Assembly: GCA_020402945.1 (NCBI GenBank)
Contig: JADBYQ010000087.1
Span: forward strand, 1 to 37,241
Length of the DNA stretch: 37,241 bases
Direction of reading: 5' to 3'
Origin: Cytophagales bacterium
GTDB lineage: Bacteria > Bacteroidota > Bacteroidia > Cytophagales > Cyclobacteriaceae
Shown here piece by piece: positions 1 through 6,927 of the stretch. The notes under the pieces are model-generated. The model did not search any database and was not told the DNA's origin. It saw only the letters and a program-made list of their open reading frames with translations. Within the stretch, counting starts at the first letter, position 1, and every line of letters starts with the position of its first letter. The position numbers and the translations under genes were made by a program.

Positions 1-110
1 ATCTTTTCCAACATCTGACGCATGAAAACCATCCCTCCCCAAGGGGTGATTTCCTTGTCTGTATAGCCAATTTCAAACTCCATAACACTAAAATAGCTAT
101 TGCTACGCAT
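1..110 (-). mobile_element. Transposase N-terminus, IS1380-like, cut by the window edge
   Basis: On the minus strand an open frame runs from an ATG at 108-110 off the left edge, giving about 36 residues. A second in-frame ATG lies at 81-83, and translation from there begins MEFEIGYTDKEITPWGGM. A short beta stretch followed by TD/NxExTPxGG near the N-terminus is what I recall from IS1380-family DDE transposases (DDE_Tnp_1 group), so the assignment is by resemblance only. The frame starts 27 nt beyond the stop codon of the redoxin gene, so the element's end must lie around 110-137 and the insertion sits directly behind that gene. The catalytic DDE residues are outside the window, so completeness cannot be judged. 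Confidence 0.5.
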
Positions 111-137
111 TAGAAAATCCTATTGCGTAATTTGGGT

Positions 138-734
138 TTAAGCGTTCTTCCATTTAATCCCGCAGCCAATCGCTTTTACTTTTGTTGTGGTAACAGGTTT
201 TCCAGTCAACAGTGCATTTACTGCATCTTCAACATAATGTTTGGTTGCTTCCTGTGGTTTACGTGCGCTGTCATCAATAGCTCCAATGTAGGCTACTTTC
301 AATTCCTTTGTAAGCACAAAAGCATGAGGAGTATTGGTTGCTCCAAATGATTTTGCAACAGATTGAGATTCATCGACCAAGTAGGGGAAGTTATAACCTT
401 TCTTTTTTGCCTCCTTTACCATTTCGTCAAATGAATCACCTCTTGATTGAGTTGGATCATTTGGATTGATGGCGATAACCGGGAAGCCAAGAGAAGCGTA
501 TTTTTTGTTTAAGGCAATAATTCTTTCATTGTATGCTTTTGAGTATGGGCACGTGTTGCAGTCAAACACAACAATAAATCCTTTCGCATTTTTAAAATCT
601 GCCAGCGAAACCATTTTACCATCTACATTTTTAAGCTTAAAGTCAGCTGCGGTGTCACCGATTTCATAACCTTCCTTTACAGGTGAGCCTGCCCAAAGCA
701 GCGCAAAGAGCATCATTAAAAAAGTTGTTTTCAT
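138..734 (-). CDS. Exported thioredoxin-fold (AhpC/TSA-like) redoxin
   Basis: A 198-residue protein with an N-terminal hydrophobic signal segment (about residues 3-17), so it is probably periplasmic. The thioredoxin-like domain follows: a GDTAADFKL strand near residue 26, a redox CxxC pair (Cys59-Cys62, context FDCNTCPYS), and a cis-Pro region TNTPHAF near residue 135. A third cysteine sits in the C-terminal IGCGIKW motif (Cys191), which I recall as common in Bacteroidota relatives. The family reduces disulfides or peroxides; the substrate cannot be read from sequence. It lies 18 nt downstream of a TlpA-like gene on the same strand, so the two probably form one operon for envelope thiol chemistry. 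The gene is intact, and the neighbouring transposase begins just after its stop. Confidence 0.85.
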   Translation of the reverse strand: MKTTFLMMLFALLWAGSPVKEGYEIGDTAADFKLKNVDGKMVSLADFKNAKGFIVVFDCNTCPYSKAYNERIIALNKKYASLGFPVIAINPNDPTQSRGDSFDEMVKEAKKKGYNFPYLVDESQSVAKSFGATNTPHAFVLTKELKVAYIGAIDDSARKPQEATKHYVEDAVNALLTGKPVTTTKVKAIGCGIKWKNA

Positions 735-752
735 AATCTGATTGTTGTTTAA

Positions 753-1229
753 TTATTGGTTTTTCACTTTAGCAATTAATTTTTCCAATTCGCCTTCACC
801 AAGTTCTCCCTGTGTCAATTCTCGTTTTCCTGTTTTCCTATTTACAACAAGTGTTGCCGGCAAGGCGCCCGACCAGCGTTTGTCAATCTTATCGATCCAC
901 GAATTAGGATCATTCTCGGTTAACACCAAAACGCGTGACTTTATTTTCTTTCGAGTTACAAATCTATTGACTTTGTCAGTATTCGGATCAAGGTCGTAAT
1001 CCATGCTCACTAAAATTACCTCTGCATTTTTATCGTCAGTGTTAAGCTTTTCAAAGTACGGAATCTCTTTTATACAGGGCGCACACCACGTGGCCCAAAA
1101 GTTGATCACCAGAACACGGTCGCCAGTGGCTTGAATAATTTTTTGCAGATCTACCAATTTCACGGACTCAACCGACTGGCTAAAAACGGAGCTTGAACAA
1201 AGCAGGAAAAAGAGGATCAATGGTCTCAT
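753..1229 (-). CDS. TlpA-like periplasmic thiol-disulfide oxidoreductase
   Basis: A 158-residue protein read from the ATG at 1227-1229. The ORF extends upstream to 1253, but the shorter start gives a clean signal peptide (MRPLILFFLLCSSSVFSQS) and lies downstream of a TAAATTTG -7-like box at 1251-1258 that would overlap the longer start. The mature protein carries the classic WATWCAPC active site (Cys49-Cys52) and a cis-Pro loop ALPATLVV, as in TlpA/ResA-type thioredoxins that reduce apocytochrome or other periplasmic cysteines. It is first gene of a two-gene operon with the redoxin at 138-734. Its partner or substrate is not shown by the context. Confidence 0.87.
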   Translation of the reverse strand: MRPLILFFLLCSSSVFSQSVESVKLVDLQKIIQATGDRVLVINFWATWCAPCIKEIPYFEKLNTDDKNAEVILVSMDYDLDPNTDKVNRFVTRKKIKSRVLVLTENDPNSWIDKIDKRWSGALPATLVVNRKTGKRELTQGELGEGELEKLIAKVKNQ

Positions 1230-1250
1230 GAAAGTAGTGGTCTGGCGCAG

Positions 1251-1258
1251 CAAATTTA
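1251..1258 (-). promoter_or_regulatory. Candidate -7 box (TAAATTTG) for the two-redoxin operon
   Basis: On the minus strand the octamer TAAATTTG matches the Bacteroidota -7 consensus TAnnTTTG. It ends about 21 nt before the ATG at 1229. No convincing TTTG -33 element is seen at the usual spacing, so the call rests on the -7 match and position. Confidence 0.4.
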
Positions 1259-1585
1259 AAGCACAATAGCTGGTTAGAACGTTCTTTTAGCATGTAAGTT
1301 TTGTCTAACTTTTCAACATAATCGTTTAATCACAAATAGTTGGTTAAATACAAGAAATTCAACCAAAAAAGAATTCCACAAAAGCGAGTTTCTATCCACA
1401 TTATTGGCATGTTAACGCTTAACGTATTGATTATCAAATAATTAAATACATATTGGTTAATCACTTCTTTGTGGACAACTAAGTAGGATGCTTTAAGTTG
1501 CCTCACGCTAACAACCTAGTTTTCAGTAGAATAGAAATGAATAGCTAAACACTTTCATGTAACTTTAACAAACGTCATTTTCGCC
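1254..1585. other. AT-rich spacer with direct repeats and DnaA-box-like 9-mers
   Basis: About 330 nt with no credible gene. Two near-identical direct repeats occur, CACAATAGCTGGTTA (1262-1276) and CACAAATAGTTGGTTA (1331-1346), and a related TATTGGTTAATCAC lies at 1451-1464. Two 9-mers differ from the DnaA box TTATCCACA by one base: CTATCCACA at 1392-1400 (+) and TTGTCCACA read on the minus strand at 1470-1478. The segment between them is rich in A and T. This could be an operator region for the flanking genes, a decayed intergenic region, or a replication-related site. Nothing else in the flanks (no dnaA, dnaN, gyrB or parAB) supports an origin. Confidence 0.3.
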
Positions 1586-1777
1586 ATGTTGACAACTCGA
1601 TTTACACAGGTAAAGGAAACCTGCCTTTACTTTGCAGATTTAGAACTAGCTCGACATTTCTACCATGAGAAATTGGGGTTACCTGAGTTTTTTAAAAAAG
1701 CATACAAGAAAACCACAAAAAATCTTGATTTCACAAGAAAGAAAGCTAAACGTAGAAAAACTACTGTTCTTTTCTAA
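1586..1777 (+). pseudogene. Truncated VOC/glyoxalase-family gene remnant
   Basis: A 63-codon frame whose residues 9-33 (VKETCLYFADLELARHFYHE, then KLGLP) match the first strand-helix unit of VOC-superfamily proteins (glyoxalase/bleomycin-resistance type). After LPEFF the sequence turns into a lysine-rich, low-information tail, and the remaining roughly 90 residues expected for a VOC protein are absent in all frames before the next gene. The frame ends inside the 3' end of the oppositely oriented gene at 1761. I read it as the 5' stub of a deleted gene. A functional 63-residue peptide is possible but less likely. Confidence 0.5.
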
Positions 1778-2606
1778 AGAGCTGGCGACCAGCGGGTCCA
1801 ATGTACTTTATAAGCAGATCTGAATATCTCTTGCTTTTAGTATAGCCACCGTTGGCTTCGATAAATTCGGTAAAAACATTATTCCATTCACTTTGTAATG
1901 GAAAAACAAAATAGCTGGCTTGTGGTTTGCCTTCTAATACGGGGTGATGAATAAGGGGCAATTTTTTTCGCACAAATTCAAGGTAGAAAATGATGCTGGT
2001 AAAACCCACTCCTTTGGGATCCTTGGCGATGTTTTCAATATCATATGGATGGCTCGGGCCTATGACAATCTGTAAGTTCGGTAAATGGTTCTTTTTCAAT
2101 TCTTGAAGCCGTTCCAACTGCACAGAACCACTTACGCCATAGCCATGAGCGTCACTCAATGTCATCTTGAGTTCGTCTACATTCTTAATGATGGGTTTGG
2201 CACTGTTCGTTATCAATACGTCATAAACAAAGCCTAGGGGAGGGCTAAACTGAAATGATTTCGCTCTTTCTTTTGTCATTAACACAAGATTTGCACAGGT
2301 CACACCTCCGCTTGAGCCTTTCATTCGCTCCCAGATAAACTTCACATCATTTACATAAACAAATTTAAGCGAGAGATCAACCTTGTGATTAGCCTTTACA
2401 TACTCTACAAAATCCGATAGTACCTCTAACGTCAGTCCTTCGGGCTGACCCTTCACTTTTTCAGTTATAAGTGGATAATTACCCCACAAAACCTGAAGTG
2501 TGCCCACTCCTTTTTTCTTCACATCAACCCAGGCCTCTCCTTTAATAGGTTGTGCATCAACAATAAAATGGGTCGCGAGAACTACAAGAAATAAAAAAGG
2601 CTTCAT
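1761..2606 (-). CDS. Periplasmic solute-binding-like protein (SBP family 3-like)
   Basis: A 281-residue protein from the ATG at 2604-2606. The ORF continues upstream to 2666, but only the internal start gives a proper signal peptide (MKPFLFLVVLATHFIVDAQ). The mature part has the look of family-3 extracellular solute-binding proteins: a ligand-lobe segment GQPEGLTLEVLSDFVEYV near residue 60, and a middle stretch with LVLMTKERAKSFQFSPPL that resembles the TxeRa..f.FS.P motif of this fold. There is no adjacent permease, ATPase or histidine kinase, so it is not evidently part of an ABC system. The ligand is unknown. It could equally be a stand-alone periplasmic sensor-type protein. Confidence 0.65.
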   Translation of the reverse strand: MKPFLFLVVLATHFIVDAQPIKGEAWVDVKKKGVGTLQVLWGNYPLITEKVKGQPEGLTLEVLSDFVEYVKANHKVDLSLKFVYVNDVKFIWERMKGSSGGVTCANLVLMTKERAKSFQFSPPLGFVYDVLITNSAKPIIKNVDELKMTLSDAHGYGVSGSVQLERLQELKKNHLPNLQIVIGPSHPYDIENIAKDPKGVGFTSIIFYLEFVRKKLPLIHHPVLEGKPQASYFVFPLQSEWNNVFTEFIEANGGYTKSKRYSDLLIKYIGPAGRQLFRKEQ

Positions 2607-2765
2607 TTTTTTTACATTTTTTTCGAAATTAGTTGAAAATTTATTCAGGACAGAAATAGAAATCAACTACTTCTTCGACTCGGCTGTCAGCCGCATGCGA
2701 CTTTACGTCTGAGCTGTATCATTGGCACGTTTTTGCTAGATAATGTGTCGTCAAGCCTTCGAACA

Positions 2766-3014
2766 TTAAGCAACCTGACGAACGACATTTATCGACTCCG
2801 TCAACGGCATGCTCACCTCTTCTTTGAAAACAGAATTCAGCCATTCCGAATAGTCGTTGTACAAGACGCAATCGTTCAGCAACGTATCATCTTTCAGAAT
2901 CTTGATGATTTTTTCTTGGTCGAAAGAAACCCAAAACTGTTGTTTTTGTTTTTTGGGTAATGCCGCAATTCGAATATATGTGATTCCTTTGTACTGCTCG
3001 CAGGCCACCTTCAT
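2766..3014 (-). CDS. Small uncharacterised protein, 82 residues
   Basis: I do not recognise a family with confidence. The translation starts MKVACEQYKGITYIRIAALP and is a mixed alpha/beta soluble sequence with no signal peptide or membrane segment. Charged lysine-rich stretches surround residues 21-42, and an aromatic patch (YNDYSEWLNSVF) lies near residues 52-63. Composition and an ATG start look like a real gene. It stands alone between the solute-binding-like gene (about 160 nt away) and a divergent lipoprotein gene. Confidence 0.55.
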   Translation of the reverse strand: MKVACEQYKGITYIRIAALPKKQKQQFWVSFDQEKIIKILKDDTLLNDCVLYNDYSEWLNSVFKEEVSMPLTESINVVRQVA

Positions 3015-3151
3015 AGAAAAATGCTTTTGGTTTGATCGGCCGATGGCAAAGATGGTAACCCAATAAAATTCAGATGATCAATTGAGTGAGATTTTTTTTT
3101 GATTTCTTTTTTAAGACTATTTTTTCCAATGGGATTTGCAACACAACTATT

Positions 3152-4063
3152 ATGATAAGATTACTGCTATCTCTGTTTTTCATCATTGCTTTTTCATGTA
3201 CAAAGCCGATTGCATCGCAGGACACCAGCGCTCGCCTTTACCAAAAGGAAGAGTTCAAGAAGTTTTGGTACAATGGGCAGGCAGAAATCAATACGTATAG
3301 GTTATCTCAGTCGAGATATGGCGAGGATCGCGATGGAAGTGCTGTTCTTATTTTTGTCAGTGAAGACTTTTCTCAAAAAAGGCAAGTGAAACTAGATGAT
3401 CCGTCAGGTGCCAGAAGCGATAAGGTTTCTGTTTTGAAAATGAACTTCACAAAGAATTTTGTGACTGGCGTTTACCCCTATTCCATGATGTTATCGGTGT
3501 TTACGCCCATCGAGCGGCATATTTTTCCCCATACGCTAAAGGCCACATTTAGTTCGCAGGAGTGGTGTGGGCAGGTTTTTGGTCAAATGAATTTGAAGAA
3601 AAAGAAATATCAAATTCAGTCCAATTCCTATTTTGAAAGCGAGGGCGATCAATCCGAAATCCTCAATGTTACTTTGTTAGAAGACGAGTTGTGGAATCTG
3701 ATCCGACTTGATCCGGAGCGATTGCCACTTGGAGAAGTAACTATAATTCCCGGATTTTTCTTCACTCGCCTGCTGCATACACCTATGAAAGAACAAAAAG
3801 CAATGATTACCTCGGAGAAAAGAAATGATCAAGTAAATTACTCGATTCAAATGCCATTACTCAACCGGACGTTGGTTATAACTTATCTGGAAAAATTTCC
3901 CCATACGATAATGGGTTGGGAAGAACACTTCGTTGAACGCGGGAAACAGGTAACCACGAAAGCGGCTTTGGAAAAAAGTATCAGGTTAGATTATTGGAGT
4001 AAGAATAAAAATGCGTTTATTGGCTTGCGCGATTCACTGGGCCTGTCACGCAAAAACTACTAA
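3152..4063 (+). CDS. Conserved Bacteroidota lipoprotein (often mislabelled Maf)
   Basis: A 303-residue lipoprotein. I chose the ATG at 3152 rather than the ORF start at 3086 because it begins a short lipoprotein signal (MIRLLLSLFFIIAFSC, lipobox cysteine at residue 16). The body has recognisable blocks: FWYNGQAEINTYRLSQSRYG, GSAVLIFVSEDF, SVLKMNFTKNFVTGVYPYSM, SQEWCGQVFGQMN and SYFESEGDQSE. I recall this pattern from a Bacteroidota lipoprotein family that databases sometimes call 'septum formation inhibitor Maf'. It shows none of the Maf nucleotide pyrophosphatase motifs, so that name should not be used. The function is unknown; it is presumably anchored in the envelope. It is followed by only 1 nt before the aminotransferase-like gene, suggesting coupled expression. 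Confidence 0.75.
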   Translation: MIRLLLSLFFIIAFSCTKPIASQDTSARLYQKEEFKKFWYNGQAEINTYRLSQSRYGEDRDGSAVLIFVSEDFSQKRQVKLDDPSGARSDKVSVLKMNFTKNFVTGVYPYSMMLSVFTPIERHIFPHTLKATFSSQEWCGQVFGQMNLKKKKYQIQSNSYFESEGDQSEILNVTLLEDELWNLIRLDPERLPLGEVTIIPGFFFTRLLHTPMKEQKAMITSEKRNDQVNYSIQMPLLNRTLVITYLEKFPHTIMGWEEHFVERGKQVTTKAALEKSIRLDYWSKNKNAFIGLRDSLGLSRKNY

Positions 4064-4064
4064 A

Positions 4065-5213
4065 ATGCTTTCCAACCAACGTTCAAAGTTTTCACTACCT
4101 GCCAATAGTATTTATCTGAATTGCGCCTTCATGAGTCCACTTTTGAAGAGTGTGGAAAAGGCAGGTATAGAAGGCATCAAGCGAAAAAGAAATCCATTTT
4201 CTATTTCAACCAGCGATTTTTTTGGCGATACGGAAAAAGTGCGGGCTGAATTTGCGAAACTGATCCGTGCGCCTGACAAAAAGCAAATCGTAATTATCCC
4301 GTCTGTCTCATACGGCATGGCCAATGTGGTAGCCAATGTGCGCATTAGCAAAGGGGAAAACATGATTGTTGCGGCCGAACAATTTCCGAGCAACTATTAT
4401 CCCTGGCAAAAATTAGCATCCGAAAAACAGGCTGAACTAAAAGTGATTTCTCCACCATCGGATCTTGCCGGTAGGGGGAAGATTTGGAACGAACGAATTC
4501 TTCAGTCTATTAACAACAAAACAAAGTTGGTCGCACTAGGGCATGTGCACTGGGCGGACGGCACACTCTTTCAGCTTGCGGAAATTAGAAAAAGAACAAG
4601 AGCAGTGGGGGCTCTACTGGTTATTGACGGCACTCAATCGGTAGGTGCTCTTCCCTTTGATGTTGAACAAATTCAACCCGATGCTCTCATTTGTGGAGGA
4701 TACAAATGGTTGATGGGGCCCTATTCACTGGGGTTGGCCTATTACGGTCCTTGTTTTAATGACGGTAAGCCAGTTGAGGAAAACTGGATCAACCGTAAGC
4801 ATAGTGAAAATTTTGCTGCTTTAGTAAATTATCAAAATGAGTATCAGCCAGGGGCACTTCGTTATGAAGTGGGGGAGCATAGCAATTTCATTTTAGTGCC
4901 CATGCTGCTTGCTGCGCTGAAGCAAATCAACGCGTGGAAACCCAAAAATATTCAGCAGTACTGTTCCAAAATAGCAAGCGGTGCCATTGCGGAACTTCGA
5001 GAAAATGGCTTTTGGATTGAGGACGAAAAAAATCGCGCAAATCATCTGCTTGGCGTTCGGTTGCCGGAGGCGATTGATCGAGAAAGACTGAAAATCAGAT
5101 TACAAAAGAATAACATCTCCGTTTCTTTTCGGGGCGATGCCATCCGTGTTTCTCCAAACGTGTACAATAGAGAAAGCGAAATGAGAAAACTTGCTCAGGT
5201 GCTTATCGGCTGA
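4065..5213 (+). CDS. Class V aminotransferase-fold PLP enzyme
   Basis: A 382-residue protein from the ATG at 4065, 1 nt after the stop of the upstream lipoprotein gene. An upstream frame extension to 4011 lies inside that gene and is unlikely to be used. The N-terminus has YLNCAFMSPLLKSV, typical of cysteine-desulfurase/kynureninase-like class V enzymes. A GHVHWADGTLF strand follows, then VIDGTQSVGALPFDV (PLP-ring aspartate) and the Schiff-base lysine in GGYKWLMGPYS (Lys214). Members eliminate or transfer from amino acid substrates; the substrate here is not evident. There is no isc/suf context, so calling it IscS or SufS would be unjustified. Its 3' end overlaps the converging acyltransferase gene by 19 nt. 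Confidence 0.82.
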   Translation: MLSNQRSKFSLPANSIYLNCAFMSPLLKSVEKAGIEGIKRKRNPFSISTSDFFGDTEKVRAEFAKLIRAPDKKQIVIIPSVSYGMANVVANVRISKGENMIVAAEQFPSNYYPWQKLASEKQAELKVISPPSDLAGRGKIWNERILQSINNKTKLVALGHVHWADGTLFQLAEIRKRTRAVGALLVIDGTQSVGALPFDVEQIQPDALICGGYKWLMGPYSLGLAYYGPCFNDGKPVEENWINRKHSENFAALVNYQNEYQPGALRYEVGEHSNFILVPMLLAALKQINAWKPKNIQQYCSKIASGAIAELRENGFWIEDEKNRANHLLGVRLPEAIDRERLKIRLQKNNISVSFRGDAIRVSPNVYNRESEMRKLAQVLIG

Positions 5214-6055
5214 TCAGCTTCGCGTTTGTGTTTCCAACGGGCGTGTGACCACAGCCAATTGTCTGGTTGTTTTTTGATAAAAGACTCTGTTACGGCCGCA
5301 TATTTATCAACTACCATTTGGCTACCTTTTTCATATGGTGGAACGGTCAGAGGAATGATCTCTGCTTCATAGTAGCCCCTCTTGATTTTTTTCGATCGAA
5401 CGAAAAAAGCAGGACATTGTGTAAGCACCGTAAGTTGGCCGAGTCCGAGGAAGAACGCAGTCTCCTGATTCAAAAAAGGAACCCAATGTTTTTTCTCGTG
5501 GTTAGGAAATTGGTCAGCTATTATGGCGATGCCTCGCCTGATGTTTTTTCTTTTGATTGCCTCGCGTGCTGTTTGTTTTCGTTCGATGGGGTAGGCGCCA
5601 AAGCGTTTGCGGCACATCAGCATTAAGTGATCAAAGTTAGAACTACTCAATCTTTGATAGATAAAATCCAGTTTTACGGGCAGGTTGATGCTTCCAGAAA
5701 CCATTAGCCATTCCCAGTTGAATTGATGGGAGGCCATCAAAATTACTGATTGATTTCGATCGACATAAGGCTTTAGGATTTCGGGGTTGGTATAGGGCAT
5801 TCTTCTCGATAACTCGTGCTTGGAAATAGATAATAGTTTCAGTGTTTCAACCGCATAGTCGCAGAGGTTTTCATAGAAGTTCTTTTCAATGACTCGCAAC
5901 TCTTCGTGGTCTTTGCTGGGAAAGGAATTTTTGAGATTATCCCAGACTATAGCCCTGCGATATTTGATGATACGAAAGCCGACAAAGAAAAGAAAATCAG
6001 AAAGCAGATAGAGAACTGAGAAGGGAAGTTTCGCTAGCACACGAAGCAATAACAT
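5195..6055 (-). CDS. LpxL/HtrB-like lysophospholipid or lipid A acyltransferase
   Basis: A 286-residue protein with an N-terminal hydrophobic anchor (about residues 3-28, LRVLAKLPFSVLYLLSDFLF), as usual for the inner-membrane LpxL/HtrB family. The catalytic H(X4)D/E motif is present as SHQFNWEW (His110, Glu115). A later block ADQFPNHEKKHWVPFLNQ corresponds to the family's DQ.....V.FFG region. These enzymes add a secondary acyl chain to lipid A or related lipids on the cytoplasmic face. The C-terminus ends WLWSHARWKH, also typical. It is transcribed divergently from the SDR gene and overlaps the aminotransferase gene tail to tail. Whether it acts on lipid A or another lysolipid (for example ornithine lipid) is open. 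Confidence 0.83.
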   Translation of the reverse strand: MLLLRVLAKLPFSVLYLLSDFLFFVGFRIIKYRRAIVWDNLKNSFPSKDHEELRVIEKNFYENLCDYAVETLKLLSISKHELSRRMPYTNPEILKPYVDRNQSVILMASHQFNWEWLMVSGSINLPVKLDFIYQRLSSSNFDHLMLMCRKRFGAYPIERKQTAREAIKRKNIRRGIAIIADQFPNHEKKHWVPFLNQETAFFLGLGQLTVLTQCPAFFVRSKKIKRGYYEAEIIPLTVPPYEKGSQMVVDKYAAVTESFIKKQPDNWLWSHARWKHKREADQPIST

Positions 6056-6080
6056 GGCTTAAGATTAGTGTATGTTTAGT

Positions 6081-6088
6081 TACTTTTG
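6081..6088 (+). promoter_or_regulatory. Candidate -7 box (TACTTTTG) for the SDR-radA operon
   Basis: TACTTTTG fits TAnnTTTG and ends 18 nt before the ATG at 6107. It also overlaps the alternative TTG start at 6086, which argues against that longer start. No clear -33 TTTG is seen. Confidence 0.4.
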
Positions 6089-6106
6089 CTCTGGAAAAAA
6101 CGAAAT

Positions 6107-6913
6107 ATGAAGGATAAGGTTGTCGTGATCACTGGTGGGTCTTCGGGCATAGGCAAAGCATTGGCAGAAGTTTTTGGCAGAAACGGATCACAAATTTTAA
6201 TCACAGGAAGAAACAACACAGAATTACAGAATACAGTTTCAATACTTCGCCAGCAAGGCATTCAGCTGCATGGATTTCAAGCGGATGTCAGCGTAGAAAG
6301 CGACAACAAAAAAATGGCAGAAGAGGCGTTGAGAGTTTTTGGGCGCATAGATATTTTGATTAATAACGCAGGCATCACGATGCGGGCACTTTTTCAGGAA
6401 GTGGATTTGAATGTCATAAAGACGGTAATGGGAATTAATTTTTTCGGAGTGCTATATGCTACACAAGCTTGCTTGCCCGAGATATTGAAAAATAAAGGAT
6501 CAATCATAGGCATTTCTTCCATTGCCGGGTACCGCGGCTTGCCGGGTCGAAGCGGATATTCTGCGTCAAAGTTTGCGCTAATTGGTTTTTTAGAAACGCT
6601 TCGCACAGAATTGTTATATCAAGGAGTTCACGTATTGACTGCATGTCCAGGTTTCACAGCATCTAACACACGTAAGCGTGCCTTAAATGGTTCGGGGAAA
6701 GAACAAGGTGAATCGCCCAGAGATGAAAGTGATATGATGAGTGCGGAAGAATGTGCCGAACGAATTTACAAAGCAACCGTTAGGCGTCAAAAAATTCTCA
6801 TTATGACGAATCAGGGAAAGCTAACTGTATTCCTAAATAAATTTGCCCCCGGCTTTATGGACAAAATTGTTTACAAAACCATGGCGAAAGAACCGGATTC
6901 GCCTTTTAAATAA
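6107..6913 (+). CDS. Short-chain dehydrogenase/reductase (SDR)
   Basis: A 268-residue classical SDR. It has the Rossmann glycine motif TGGSSGIGKAL at residues 8-18, a NNAG motif near residue 85, and the catalytic Ser-Tyr-Lys set (ISSIAGYRG... then GYSASKFAL, YxxxK). The C-terminus (about residues 225-268) is longer than the core and rich in basic residues, as in SDRs of the DHRS7/11-beta-like subgroup that act on lipid or steroid-like alcohols. The substrate is not determined. The ATG at 6107 is preferred over an in-frame TTG at 6086, which overlaps the -7 box. RadA starts 14 nt after its stop, so the two are probably cotranscribed. Confidence 0.88.
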   Translation: MKDKVVVITGGSSGIGKALAEVFGRNGSQILITGRNNTELQNTVSILRQQGIQLHGFQADVSVESDNKKMAEEALRVFGRIDILINNAGITMRALFQEVDLNVIKTVMGINFFGVLYATQACLPEILKNKGSIIGISSIAGYRGLPGRSGYSASKFALIGFLETLRTELLYQGVHVLTACPGFTASNTRKRALNGSGKEQGESPRDESDMMSAEECAERIYKATVRRQKILIMTNQGKLTVFLNKFAPGFMDKIVYKTMAKEPDSPFK

Positions 6914-6927
6914 AAAATAAACGAATT

